Assembly: GCF_900114035.1 (NCBI RefSeq)
Contig: NZ_FORP01000002.1
Span: 434,001-498,000 of the forward strand
Origin: Amycolatopsis sacchari
GTDB lineage: Bacteria > Actinomycetota > Actinomycetes > Mycobacteriales > Pseudonocardiaceae
Length of the DNA: 64,000 nucleotides
Direction of reading: 5' to 3'
Shown here: one piece after another, positions 33,449 through 42,357 of the stretch
How the letters are laid out: every line of letters begins with the position of its first letter
How positions within the stretch are numbered: position 1 is the first letter of the stretch
Notes under the pieces: model-generated
Told to the model about the DNA's origin: nothing
Database searches by the model: none
The model's input: only the letters and a program-made list of their open reading frames with translations
Position numbers and translations under genes: made by a program

Positions 33449-35127
33449 CTGTTCCCCGCGATGATCTCGCCCATGGCCTTCAACGACGAAGAACCACGGT
33501 CCCAGTATTGGCTGTGCGAATGCCTCGGGTCGCCGGGGTCGGACTCGAACGTCTGCCCGCCGAACCAGGGAGTCGTGGGATCCGGACCCAACGGGTCCAG
33601 CCCGTCGGCGTAGGGAAGATCGAAGTTCGTGAGAGCCGGCACAGGATCGGTGGGAGCGTTGCTCGAGAACACGTGTTTCCCAGCCTCGCCGGGAGGCACG
33701 CCGTCGAGCCGCAACTCGTCGGCGTGTTCGACGCCCACTCCGGGGCTTCCGACGAAGACCACGTCGTCCGCGGCCAGCCCCTGGTCCCGGGCGGTCTGGC
33801 CCACCGCCGTGCTGCCGTAACTGTGCCCGATCACCGTCGTGTGGGCGGCCGGACCCTGGTGCGCGATCCGAAGGCCGTCCTGGAAGTCGTGGAGAGGCTG
33901 TTCGGCTTGGTCGGCGTAGCGCGTACTCGCCGCGTCCGGGATCGTTGCGGGAGCGTCATAGCCGACCCAGGTGATCACGGCGGTCGACGCCGAGCCTGCC
34001 CGTCGTGCCTGCTCGAGCATGAGATCCGAGCGTTGGATGTTCCCGCCGATGTCGTCGAGTCCGGAGCCGGTGCCGGGGACGAAGGTGGCGACGTTCTGCG
34101 CCGTGTCGGGATTGCCTGCCGCGACGATCGCCTTGCCCGCGACGTCCGCGTCGATCTTGAGAAGATACGCGGGCTGGCCGTTCACCGGGTGGTTGAGCCT
34201 GTCGTAGATGGCGTCCACCCCGCGCAGTTTGCCCTCGATGTCGGCCAGCTGCTCGGTCAACCGCTCGTAGGCCGCTCGATCGTTGAGCACGATGTCGCCT
34301 CCTGCCGTGCGGCGGAGCCCGTCGATGCGGTGCTGGAGTTCCGTTCGCTGCCCGGCGAGGTTTGCGCGGGTCCGGTCCAGCAGCACGCGGTTCGCGTGAT
34401 CGCGGGCCTCGGTCGGCAGCCCGTCGCGAGGACCGATCAGTTCCGGGTGGTCCCTGGCCAGCACCGTCCGCTGAGCCGGGCTGAGGGTGGCCCACCAAGC
34501 GGCGTTGTCAGCGGGCGCGGCACCGGCGGGAGGCGGCGCCGGAATGGTCAGCGACCCGAGTGACCAGCCCGCGTTACCCGCCGCGGCCAGCGAGGTCCCG
34601 TCACCATCGATCACGTGGTTGGACAGGATGCGGTCGAGCACGGCGCAGAAGTCGTTGTCCACGTCGTCGGCCGAGCGCAGCACCTCGTGCACCCGGTCCC
34701 GCAGCTCCGCGGCGATCCGCTGCCGCTCCGCGGTCACCAGCGAGCCGTCCGGATCGCTTGGCGTGCACACCGGCGGTGGCCCCTGGTCGACGATGGTGCC
34801 GTCGTCAGCGATCAGGAATTCCCGCGCCGCAGCGAGGTTTTCGGCCTCCCGCACTCCATTCAGGACACCCGACACCGCATCCGAGACGTCCCCCGCCGCC
34901 CGCCGCAGCATGGCGCCCTCGGCGGCGAGCTCTTCGGCCGCCTCGCCCAGTTCGCGCACCTTCGTCGCCGCCGCGTTCGCCGCGGGCCCGGACCAGCCCT
35001 TCGGGACGCCGCTCGCGCGCAGTTCGTCGGCACAGCCCATCAACTGCTGATAGCGCCCGTTGAGCACGCCCACCAGTTCCGCGAGCGGTGCGGGGCTCCA
35101 CCGGACGACCTCACCCCAGGTGACCAC
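33445..35127 (-). CDS. DUF1023 alpha/beta hydrolase with WXG100-like N-terminal region
   Basis: A 560-residue protein. Residues 1-110 are helical with a WSGPAA segment near residue 45, like WXG100/T7SS substrate N termini. A coiled central helix region follows, and residues about 320-540 form the DUF1023 hydrolase with GHSYGS (nucleophile Ser), VFVGSPGVG and a late HSHSQYW His segment. No Sec signal peptide is present, so export, if any, would be by a type VII route. The GTG at 35127 is 2 bp after the small upstream gene. Its hydrolytic target is unknown. Confidence 0.85.
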   Translation of the reverse strand: MVTWGEVVRWSPAPLAELVGVLNGRYQQLMGCADELRASGVPKGWSGPAANAAATKVRELGEAAEELAAEGAMLRRAAGDVSDAVSGVLNGVREAENLAAAREFLIADDGTIVDQGPPPVCTPSDPDGSLVTAERQRIAAELRDRVHEVLRSADDVDNDFCAVLDRILSNHVIDGDGTSLAAAGNAGWSLGSLTIPAPPPAGAAPADNAAWWATLSPAQRTVLARDHPELIGPRDGLPTEARDHANRVLLDRTRANLAGQRTELQHRIDGLRRTAGGDIVLNDRAAYERLTEQLADIEGKLRGVDAIYDRLNHPVNGQPAYLLKIDADVAGKAIVAAGNPDTAQNVATFVPGTGSGLDDIGGNIQRSDLMLEQARRAGSASTAVITWVGYDAPATIPDAASTRYADQAEQPLHDFQDGLRIAHQGPAAHTTVIGHSYGSTAVGQTARDQGLAADDVVFVGSPGVGVEHADELRLDGVPPGEAGKHVFSSNAPTDPVPALTNFDLPYADGLDPLGPDPTTPWFGGQTFESDPGDPRHSHSQYWDRGSSSLKAMGEIIAGNR

Positions 35128-35129
35128 GT

Positions 35130-35441
35130 TCAGTTCAGTCCCCTCGGCGGCTCGAAGCGCCGCAGCTCGCGCTCGGCGGCCTCCTCGTGGGAGCGGTAGA
35201 ACGCGACCGCCTGGGCCAGCCGGCCCGCGTAGTCGGTGAAACCATCGACGAGAGGCTTCTCCTTACCGGTCCAGCCCCGCTTGACCGCCGCCAGCCTGTC
35301 CACGGCGCGAGCACCCGGCAACCCCAGATCACCGTCGGGAACCGCCCCCGCGAAATCCAACGACCGGAACACGTCCGCGACTCGCTGGGCCGCCCGCCCA
35401 GCTTCGACCATCCCGCTGAGAACGACCTCGTAATCCGACAC
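35130..35441 (-). CDS. small Esx/WXG-like helical protein
   Basis: A 103-residue, largely helical protein with one WTG motif near residue 57 (VKRGWTGKEKPL), resembling the Esx-type partners encoded directly before DUF1023 genes in actinobacteria. It starts with GTG at 35441 and is followed 2 bp later by the DUF1023 gene. Probably forms a heterodimer with that protein's N terminus (inference). A good promoter is at 35515-35488. Confidence 0.78.
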   Translation of the reverse strand: MSDYEVVLSGMVEAGRAAQRVADVFRSLDFAGAVPDGDLGLPGARAVDRLAAVKRGWTGKEKPLVDGFTDYAGRLAQAVAFYRSHEEAAERELRRFEPPRGLN

Positions 35442-35487
35442 CGCCGGAACCCCCTGCTACCCCGCTACGTGTTCAAGCGGTAACGCT

Positions 35488-35515
35488 ACGGTATGGCCGC
35501 GCGAGGCTCAATCAA
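35488..35515 (-). promoter_or_regulatory. sigma-A-like promoter of the Esx/DUF1023 operon
   Basis: On the minus strand TTGATT (35515-35510) and TACCGT (35493-35488) are separated by 16 bp, 47 bp upstream of the GTG start at 35441. An inverted repeat GAGTAG-AA-CTACTC (35519-35532) lies immediately upstream. Confidence 0.55.
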
Positions 35516-35530
35516 CTCGAGTAGAACTAC

Positions 35531-37165
35531 TCAGGGCGTGCGGTACCACCGCGGCGAGGTGTTGACCGGGGGTTTCAGCGCCGCCCGCACCACGAGGACG
35601 TTCGGCTCCTCCGCGCGGACGAACTCCCCCAGCAGGCGGCGGAACGCGCGGCCGAAGCCCTTCACCTCGTCCGCGTGCACGCCGAACGAGCGCGCCAGGC
35701 CGACGAAGTTCGGCGTGTGCAGGTCCACCCCGCGGTGCGGCACGCCGGCCCTGTCCTGGTCGAACCGCAGCATCCCGTACCCGCCGTCGTCCACGATGAT
35801 GACCGTCACCGGCAACGACTCCTGCGCCAGGGTGGCCAGATCCCCGCAGCCGTAGAGGAAACCGCCGTCCCCGCTGACGCACACCACCCGTCCGCCGCCC
35901 GCCGCGGCCGCGCCGAGTGACGCCGGGAAGCCGAACCCGAGCGTGCCCCACCCCATCGGGTAGGCGAACCGGCGTGGCGCGCTCACCCGGTGGTACCCGC
36001 CCGCCCAGTAGCCCGCCACGCACATGTCCGCGACGACGACCGCGCCCTCGGGCAGCGTCTCCTCCAGCGTGCCCAGGAAGTCCGCGGCCTGCGGCTCCTC
36101 CGCCCGCATCCGCCGCCGCACCGTGTCCTCGATCCGCCGCAGCCGCGCCGTCAGCTCCCCCAGCCCCGGCCGCGCCACGAGCCCGCCCACCAGCTGCGCC
36201 ACGACGTCCCGCGCGTCCCCGACGAGCGTGACGTCCGGCTGGTAGTTCTTCGCCGCGTCCTTGGCGTCCACGTTCACCGCGATCAGCTTCGGCGGCCGCG
36301 GCATGCGCCAGTTCTGCGTCATCAACCCGTCGAAGTCGCTGCCCACGCCCAGCACCACGTCGGCCTCGTCCCACAACGCGCCGACCTCGGGGGCGTGCAC
36401 CGGGGTCGGCGCGAGACACGGGTGCCCCGGCGGCAACAACCCCCGTCCCGCGAAGGTCGTGATCACCGGGGCCGTCAGCTTCTCCGCCAGCTCCCCCACG
36501 ACCGGCCCGGCCTCCGCCCGCACGGCGCCGCCGCCCGCCCAGATCACCGGCCGTTCGGCGCCGGCCAGCAACGCGAGCGCGTAGTCCAGCTGGTCCAGGT
36601 CGACCGCCGTGAACCGCTCGGTGACCTCCGACTCCGGCCTGCGCTCGGTCCCGGCCCGCAGGAAATCCGTCGGGATGCCGACGTACACCGGCCCGCTCTG
36701 CGGTTCACGCGCGATGCGGGCGGCCCTGGCGACAGCGGGCGCGAGATCGGCGGGCGACTTCACGGTGATCGCAGCCTTCGTGACCGGCGCGAACATCGCG
36801 GCCTGGTCGCTGGTCTCGTGCAGCACGCCCCGCACGGTGCCGGGGCGGCGCAGCGCCGACGGGATGTCCGTGGCCAGCACCAGCACCGGGGACGCCGAGG
36901 CCATCGCCTCGCCGACCGCGCCCAGCGTGTTCGCCGCGCCGGGACCGGTGGTGACGACCGCGACGCCGAGCCTGCCCGTCGCCCTGGCGTACCCGTCGGC
37001 CGCGTAACCCGCGGTCTGCTCGTGCCGGACGCCGATCAGCCGGATGCCGCTGCCCGCGACCGCCTCCCAGATCGGCAGGTTGTGCACGCCGGGCAGGCCG
37101 AACGCCACGTCCGTCCCTAGCTCGGCCAGCACGTCCACGAGATGTTCCGCGCCGGTCTTGTTCAC
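35531..37165 (-). CDS. thiamine diphosphate-dependent enzyme (acetolactate synthase-like)
   Basis: A 544-residue TPP enzyme with the three usual domains. The activating Glu is E49 (RHEQTAGYAADGYAR), and the TPP/Mg motif reads GDGGFLYGCG ... VDDGGYGML, with Asp-Gly where many relatives have Asn-Asn. The FAD-site residues of true acetohydroxyacid synthases cannot be confirmed. No small regulatory subunit gene is next to it, so a catabolic ALS/decarboxylase role is more likely than branched-chain synthesis. GTG start at 37165. Confidence 0.87.
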   Translation of the reverse strand: MNKTGAEHLVDVLAELGTDVAFGLPGVHNLPIWEAVAGSGIRLIGVRHEQTAGYAADGYARATGRLGVAVVTTGPGAANTLGAVGEAMASASPVLVLATDIPSALRRPGTVRGVLHETSDQAAMFAPVTKAAITVKSPADLAPAVARAARIAREPQSGPVYVGIPTDFLRAGTERRPESEVTERFTAVDLDQLDYALALLAGAERPVIWAGGGAVRAEAGPVVGELAEKLTAPVITTFAGRGLLPPGHPCLAPTPVHAPEVGALWDEADVVLGVGSDFDGLMTQNWRMPRPPKLIAVNVDAKDAAKNYQPDVTLVGDARDVVAQLVGGLVARPGLGELTARLRRIEDTVRRRMRAEEPQAADFLGTLEETLPEGAVVVADMCVAGYWAGGYHRVSAPRRFAYPMGWGTLGFGFPASLGAAAAGGGRVVCVSGDGGFLYGCGDLATLAQESLPVTVIIVDDGGYGMLRFDQDRAGVPHRGVDLHTPNFVGLARSFGVHADEVKGFGRAFRRLLGEFVRAEEPNVLVVRAALKPPVNTSPRWYRTP

Positions 37166-37217
37166 CCGACCAGGTTAGGCCCCCACGGAGCGGAGCCACT
37201 CTCGGTGGGTCCCCGCC

Positions 37218-38219
37218 TCACCACTGGGGCGGCACGGCCTCGGCGGCGGGCGGCGGACCGGGCGGGGTGCCGTCCCCGAACGGCCGCCCGCCGAGCTCCT
37301 CGCGCCCGTGCGGTTCCGCCCAGGACCGCAGGTCCGGACCTTTCGGCACGATCCGCGTCGGGTTGACCTGCTCGTGCACCTGGTAGTAGTGCCGCTTGAT
37401 GTGGTCGAAGTCCACCGTGTCGCCGAAACCGGGCGTCTGGAACAGATCGCGCGCATACGCCCACAACACCGGCATTTCGCTCAGCTTCTGGCGGTTGCAC
37501 TTGAAATGCCCGTGGTAGACCGGGTCGAAGCGGACCAGCGTGGTGAACAACCGGATGTCCGCCTCGGTGATCGTGTCACCGACGAGAAAGCGCTGTCGGG
37601 AAAGCCGGTCCGACAATTGGTCCAACCGGGCGAACAACCGCGAATACGCGTCGTCGTAGGCGGACTGTTTCGTCGCGAAACCCGCCTCGTACACCGCGGC
37701 GTTCACGTCGCGGTACACCGCCTGGTTGATTTCGTCGATCTCGTCGCGGTGCTTTTCCGGGTACAGGTCGGGCGCGCCTTCCCGGTGGTACGCCGTCCAC
37801 TCCGTGGAAAAGTCCAGCGTGATCTGCGGGTAGTCGTTGGTGACGAGCTTGCCGCTGGGGATGTCGACGACGGCGGGCACGCTGATCCCGCCGTCGTACG
37901 CCGGGTCCGCCGCGCGGTACGCCTCGGCGAGAAAACGGATGCCCAGCACGGGATCCCGGCCGTCCGGGTCGAGCGTGAAGCGCCAGCTGCGTTCGTCCTG
38001 GATGGGGTCGGCGACCGCCACGGAGATCGCCTCCTCCAGCCCCAGCAGCCGCCGCACGACCAGTCCCCGGCTCGCCCACGGGCACGCGCGGCTGACCACG
38101 AGCCGGTACCGCCCCGGCTCCACCGGCCAGCCGTCGCGGCCGTCGGCGGTGATGCGCGCGGCGAAGTGGTTGGGGGACCGCACGAACTCCCCGGTTTCCG
38201 GATCGGTCGGAATGGTCAT
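37218..38219 (-). CDS. glutathionyl/mycothiyl-hydroquinone reductase (Xi-class GST)
   Basis: A 333-residue Xi-class enzyme (YqjG/EcGHR family) that reductively removes thiol adducts from hydroquinones. The catalytic Cys is C46 in SRACPWASR, the SVPAVVDIPSGKLVTNDYPQI segment forms the thioredoxin-fold part, and FVGDTITEADIRLFTTLVRFDPVYHGHFKCN is the highly conserved C-terminal signature. Actinomycetes use mycothiol, so the natural adduct is probably mycothiyl. Fits the aromatic catabolism elsewhere in the window. Confidence 0.92.
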   Translation of the reverse strand: MTIPTDPETGEFVRSPNHFAARITADGRDGWPVEPGRYRLVVSRACPWASRGLVVRRLLGLEEAISVAVADPIQDERSWRFTLDPDGRDPVLGIRFLAEAYRAADPAYDGGISVPAVVDIPSGKLVTNDYPQITLDFSTEWTAYHREGAPDLYPEKHRDEIDEINQAVYRDVNAAVYEAGFATKQSAYDDAYSRLFARLDQLSDRLSRQRFLVGDTITEADIRLFTTLVRFDPVYHGHFKCNRQKLSEMPVLWAYARDLFQTPGFGDTVDFDHIKRHYYQVHEQVNPTRIVPKGPDLRSWAEPHGREELGGRPFGDGTPPGPPPAAEAVPPQW

Positions 38220-38270
38220 ACCGACACCCTAGATGGGGTGCGCGGGCCTAGCATTGTGCGAACGACGGCG

Positions 38271-38282
38271 GCCACGCGTGGC
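38271..38282. promoter_or_regulatory. palindrome GCCACGCGTGGC upstream of WS/DGAT gene
   Basis: A perfect 12-bp palindrome in the 86-bp spacer between the hydroquinone reductase and WS/DGAT starts, 24 bp before the latter's ATG. Its symmetry suggests an operator, though GC-rich palindromes of this length can arise by chance here. Confidence 0.3.
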
Positions 38283-38305
38283 ACTGCACGAGAGGTGGAC
38301 CCGGA

Positions 38306-39664
38306 ATGGCGCTGATGCCCTTCACCGACTCGATGTTCCTCCTGGTCGAAAGCCGCGAGCACCCGATGCACGTCGGCGGCCTCCAGCTGTTCCGCAAACC
38401 CGACGGCGCGGGGGAGGACTTCCTCCGTGGGCTGCGGGACGACCTGCTCAAGGCCGACGGCGTGCCGCCGCTGTTCCGCCGCCGCCCCGCGCGGCCGGTG
38501 AACACCCTCGGCTACCTGGCGTGGATCCAGGACGAGGACATCGATCTGGACTACCACTTCCGGCATTCCGCGCTGCCGCAGCCCGGCCGGATCCGGGAGT
38601 TGCTGGAGCTGACGTCCCGCTGGCACAGCACGCTGCTCGACCGGCACCGCCCGCTGTGGGAGATCCACCTCGTCGAAGGCCTGCGGGACGGCCGGTTCGC
38701 GATGTACAGCAAGATCCACCACGCGCTCATGGACGGCGTGTCCGCGCTGCGGCACCTGCAGGGCACGCTGTCCGACGACCCGGACGACCACGACTGCCCG
38801 CCGCCGTGGGGTTCCCGGCGCGCGCCGCGGGAGAGGACCCGGGGCACGCGGTCGTTGCTGCACACGGCACGCACGTCGCTGGAGCAGCTCGCGGGAGTCG
38901 CCCCGGCCGCGCTGCGCGTCGCGCGGGAGGCGTTCCGCGAGCACACGCTGACGTTGCCGATGCAGGCACCGCGCACGATGCTGAACGTGCCGATCGGCGG
39001 TGCGCGCCGGTTCGCCGCGCAGTCCTGGCCGCTGGCGCGCGTCCGCTCGATCGCCGCGCGCACGGGGACGTCACGCAACGACGTGGTGCTCGCGATGTGC
39101 GCCGGTGCGCTGCGGGACTACCTGATCGAGCAGAGCGCGCTGCCGGACGCCCCGCTGGTCGCGATGGTGCCGGTGTCGATGCGCAAGCAGACCGAGGTGC
39201 AGTCCAGCGGCAACCAGATCGGCGCGCTGCTGTGCAACCTCGCCACCGACAAGTCGGATCCGGCGATCCGGCTCGCGACGATCCACCACTCGATGCGTGA
39301 GGCGAAGCGGATCTTCAACGAGCTGACGCCCGTCCAGGCGCTGCTGCTGTCGGGGATCAACGTGGCGCAGCTGGGGATTTCGACGGTGCCGGGTGTCGTG
39401 TCCAACACCCGGCCCCCGTTCAACCTCGTGATCTCCAACGTGCCGGGGCCCCGCAAGCAGATGTACTGGAACGGGGCGGCGCTCGACGGGATCTACCCCG
39501 CGTCGGTGCTGCTGGACGGGCAGGCGCTCAACATCACGCTGACCAACAACGGCGACAACCTGGACTTCGGGATCACGGGCTGCCGCCGCAGCGTCCCGCA
39601 CCTGCAGCGGCTGCTCCTCCACCTCGACACCGCTCTTTCGGAGCTGGAGGCGGCGGTGGCCTGA
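38306..39664 (+). CDS. wax ester synthase/diacylglycerol acyltransferase
   Basis: A 452-residue WS/DGAT that esterifies diacylglycerol or fatty alcohols with acyl-CoA for storage lipid. The active-site HHxxxDG is at residues 138-144 (HHALMDG), preceded by PLWEIHLVEGL (PLW motif, about residue 117). SSGNQIGALLCNLAT and FNLVISNVPGP are the later conserved blocks. The ATG at 38306 gives the typical short N terminus. Stand-alone gene. Confidence 0.93.
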   Translation: MALMPFTDSMFLLVESREHPMHVGGLQLFRKPDGAGEDFLRGLRDDLLKADGVPPLFRRRPARPVNTLGYLAWIQDEDIDLDYHFRHSALPQPGRIRELLELTSRWHSTLLDRHRPLWEIHLVEGLRDGRFAMYSKIHHALMDGVSALRHLQGTLSDDPDDHDCPPPWGSRRAPRERTRGTRSLLHTARTSLEQLAGVAPAALRVAREAFREHTLTLPMQAPRTMLNVPIGGARRFAAQSWPLARVRSIAARTGTSRNDVVLAMCAGALRDYLIEQSALPDAPLVAMVPVSMRKQTEVQSSGNQIGALLCNLATDKSDPAIRLATIHHSMREAKRIFNELTPVQALLLSGINVAQLGISTVPGVVSNTRPPFNLVISNVPGPRKQMYWNGAALDGIYPASVLLDGQALNITLTNNGDNLDFGITGCRRSVPHLQRLLLHLDTALSELEAAVA

Positions 39665-39718
39665 ACTCCACTTTGGACGGTGGGGTCAGGGGGCCCGGTG
39701 AGCCAGAGTTCGTCGAAC

Positions 39719-40927
39719 TCACCGAGGCGCAGGTGGACCGACATCGAGCTCTCTCCTTCTCCCGGGTTGACGTTGGCGTTCCGGCGCCGTGGCCCAGAGG
39801 AACACCAGCGTGACCAGTGCCGCGCCGGCGGCGACGAGGGGCACGAACCCGGGCCCGGCCGCGGCGACGACCCCACCGCCCAGTGCCGATCCCCCTCCGG
39901 TGCCGACGTAGATCATCGAGCCGTTCAGCCCGAGCGCCACGGTCGCCGCGGTACCGCTGGCCGCGAAAACCCGGGTCTGCTGCGGGGTGATCTGGAAGGA
40001 GCCGACCAGACCGAGCACGGCGAGCGCGGCGATCGCCGGCACGAGGCTCAGCCGGACGAACCACAGCGCGACCAGTGCCAGCGCGCTGACGGTCAGGCCC
40101 ACGGTGATCACCCGGAGCCCGCCCCACCGGTCGGCGAGGTGGCCGACGAGCCGGTTCCCGGTGAAGAGGGCGACACCGAACACGACCAGCGCGACGAGCA
40201 CCGACGTGTCCGTCTGCCCCTGCGCGCCGATGATCGGGGCGACGTAGCTGAGAACGGTGTACTGCGGCACGAGCTGGAGCGCGGTGCCGCACAGCAGCAA
40301 CAGCATGCTAGGGGTACCGAGGAGGCGGAGCCGCTCACGCAGTGACGCGGCGGGCAGCCGCACGCTGGGCAGCACCAGGCACAACGCCGCCGCCACCGCC
40401 GCCACGCCGGTAACCAGCCACAGCGCCGCGCGCCAGCCGATCTGCTGCCCGACCAGCACTCCGACCGGCACCCCGACGACCGTGGCCAGGCTCGACCCGG
40501 CACCGACCATCGCCAGGGCACGCGCCCGCCGCTCCGGCGCGGCGAGAAACCCGACGACCGCGTACGCGTTCGCCTGGAACCCGGCCGCGCCCAGCGCGGC
40601 CAGGACCCGCCCGGCCAGCACCACCCCGTAGGTCGGGCCGAGCGCCTGGCCGACCATGCCGAGCAGGAAGACCGCCATCCCGCCGCCGAGCACGACGCGC
40701 CGGTCGAGCCGGCCCGTGGCGGTCGCGATCAGCGGCGATCCGATCGCGTAGGTGAGGGCGAACGCCGTGGTCAGCTGCCCGGCCTGGGCGACGCTGACGT
40801 GCAGGTCTTGGGCGACCGCGGGCAGCAGCCCCGCCAGCACGAAGCTGTCGACCCCGAGCACGAACGTGCCGACGGCGAGCAGCACCAGCCGCGCCGACGG
40901 ATCAGACTTCGATGACAGTCGAACCAC
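39719..40927 (-). CDS. MFS transporter (drug-efflux type)
   Basis: About 402 residues with 12 predicted membrane helices. Family features: LAVGTFVLGVDSFVLAGLLP in helix 1, the LDRRVVLGG loop 2-3 motif, and SSLATVVGVPVGVLVGQQIGW (motif C-like, helix 5), as in DHA1 12-helix exporters. The start is uncertain (GTG 40927 or 40936). It is divergent from a small ArsR regulator, which probably controls it. Likely exports a small toxic or signalling compound. Confidence 0.87.
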   Translation of the reverse strand: MVRLSSKSDPSARLVLLAVGTFVLGVDSFVLAGLLPAVAQDLHVSVAQAGQLTTAFALTYAIGSPLIATATGRLDRRVVLGGGMAVFLLGMVGQALGPTYGVVLAGRVLAALGAAGFQANAYAVVGFLAAPERRARALAMVGAGSSLATVVGVPVGVLVGQQIGWRAALWLVTGVAAVAAALCLVLPSVRLPAASLRERLRLLGTPSMLLLLCGTALQLVPQYTVLSYVAPIIGAQGQTDTSVLVALVVFGVALFTGNRLVGHLADRWGGLRVITVGLTVSALALVALWFVRLSLVPAIAALAVLGLVGSFQITPQQTRVFAASGTAATVALGLNGSMIYVGTGGGSALGGGVVAAAGPGFVPLVAAGAALVTLVFLWATAPERQRQPGRRRELDVGPPAPR

Positions 40928-40985
40928 GACGGCCACGGTAGGCTGGAATTCGATGAACGTCAAAGTGTCGCGTGGAGGAGGTCCG

Positions 40986-41327
40986 ATGTCGCGAACGCTG
41001 CCGGAGCCGTCGATCGACGAACTGGACCTGACGGCGATCCTCGGCGCACTGGTCGACCCGGCCCGCCGCGCGATCATGACCGTGATGTACCGGGGACCGG
41101 AGCCGTTCGACTGCAGCGCCAGCACGTGGTGCGCCAACCTCGGGGTCACCCCGCCGACCATCTCGCACCACTTCCGGACGTTGCGCGAGGCCGGCCTGAC
41201 CCGCACCGTGGTCGACGGCCGCTCGCGCAACGTCCGGGTGCGCAAGGAAGATGTGGAGAAACGCTTCCCCGGCCTCCTCGATGCCGTGCTGGGCCACGAC
41301 GCGGAGGGGCCGGGGCCGGCCGCCTAG
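40986..41327 (+). CDS. ArsR-family regulator
   Basis: A 113-residue winged-helix repressor: ILGALVDPARRAIMTVMYRG then LGVTPPTISHHFRTLREAGLTRTVVDGRSRNVRVRKEDVEKRFPGLL. Two Cys near residue 40 (DCSASTWC) do not match the classical metal site, so it is probably a non-metal sensor of the type found with MFS pumps. ATG at 40986 has GGAGGAG at good spacing. The 8-mer TTCGATGA occurs twice in or beside the divergent spacer (40908, 40949) and may mark its sites. Confidence 0.87.
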   Translation: MSRTLPEPSIDELDLTAILGALVDPARRAIMTVMYRGPEPFDCSASTWCANLGVTPPTISHHFRTLREAGLTRTVVDGRSRNVRVRKEDVEKRFPGLLDAVLGHDAEGPGPAA

Positions 41328-42298
41328 GCCACGCCCTCGGGGCTCGCGCCCTCGACCTGGATGCCGCGGGCGGTGATGCGCTCGATCTCCGCGATCTCGT
41401 CGGGGGTCAGTTCGACGTCCGCCGCGCCGAGGCTGTCCTCGATGTTCTTCGCCCGGCGGGCGCCGACGATCGCCACGTGCACGCCCGGCTTGTGCAGCGT
41501 CCAGGCGATCGCGAGCTGGCTGACCGTGCATCCCTTGTGCTCGGCGAAAAGCTTCAGCTCCTCGACCACCTCCAGGTTCCGCCGGAGGTTGTCGCCCTGG
41601 AACGCGGACGACCTGGCGCGCCAGTCACCGTCTTCGAAGGTCGCGTCCGGCTTCAGCGCGCCGGTGAGCAGCCCGCTGCCGAGCGGGCTGTAGACCAGCA
41701 CGCCGATCTCGTGCTCGCGGCAGTACGGCAGCGGGTCTTCCTCGATGGCGCGGCGGAACAGGTGGTACGGCGGCTGCAGCGTCTCCACCGGCCGGACGCG
41801 GTCGAAGGCCGCGAGCTGCGAAGTGTCGTAGTTGGACACTCCGACGTGCCGGATCTTGCCCTCGTCGACCAGTTCCTGCAACGCGCTCGCGGTCTCCTCG
41901 GCCGGGGTGTCCGGGTCCGGCCAGTGCACCTGGTACAGGTCGATGTAGTCGATCTCCAGGTGGCGCAGGCTTTCCTCGACGCCGTGCCGCAGCCACGAGC
42001 GGCGCGCGTCCCGCGGCCGGTCGCTGCCGGGGTTGACGCCGCCCTTGGTCGCGATCACCAGGTTTTCGCGGTCCCGCTTGAGTTCCTCGCGCAGCGCCCG
42101 GCCGAGCAGGGCCTCCGACTTGCCGAACCCGTAGGCCTGCGCGGTGTCGAAGAAGTTCACGCCCAGCTCCCGGGCGTGCTGGATGGCCCGGACCGCCGCA
42201 TCCTCGTCGAAGGCGCCCCAGTCGCCGCCGAGCTGCCAGGTGCCGAACGCGATGCGGGAGACCTCCAGCCCGCTCCTGCCCAAAGTCGTCGTACGCAT
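41324..42298 (-). CDS. aldo/keto reductase
   Basis: A 324-residue AKR superfamily enzyme. Catalytic features: NFFDTAQAYGFGKSE (Asp, Tyr), VIATKGG (Lys) and YQVHWPD (His); the N terminus TLGRSGLEVSRIAFGTWQLGG is typical of the YghZ/Gcy-like group. It overlaps the convergent ArsR gene by 4 bp. Substrate unknown, distinct from the reductase at 3.3-4.3 kb. Confidence 0.92.
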   Translation of the reverse strand: MRTTTLGRSGLEVSRIAFGTWQLGGDWGAFDEDAAVRAIQHARELGVNFFDTAQAYGFGKSEALLGRALREELKRDRENLVIATKGGVNPGSDRPRDARRSWLRHGVEESLRHLEIDYIDLYQVHWPDPDTPAEETASALQELVDEGKIRHVGVSNYDTSQLAAFDRVRPVETLQPPYHLFRRAIEEDPLPYCREHEIGVLVYSPLGSGLLTGALKPDATFEDGDWRARSSAFQGDNLRRNLEVVEELKLFAEHKGCTVSQLAIAWTLHKPGVHVAIVGARRAKNIEDSLGAADVELTPDEIAEIERITARGIQVEGASPEGVA

Positions 42299-42357
42299 GC
42301 TTCCAGCTCAGCACATCCGGCCGTTCGCCGCATCGCCGAGTAGCCCCGCTCACAGCG

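Noticed and set aside
35531-37165. Biosynthetic acetolactate synthase IlvB
   Set aside because: No IlvN regulatory subunit or branched-chain genes adjoin it, and the cofactor motif has DDGG where NN is usual. Kept as a general TPP enzyme.
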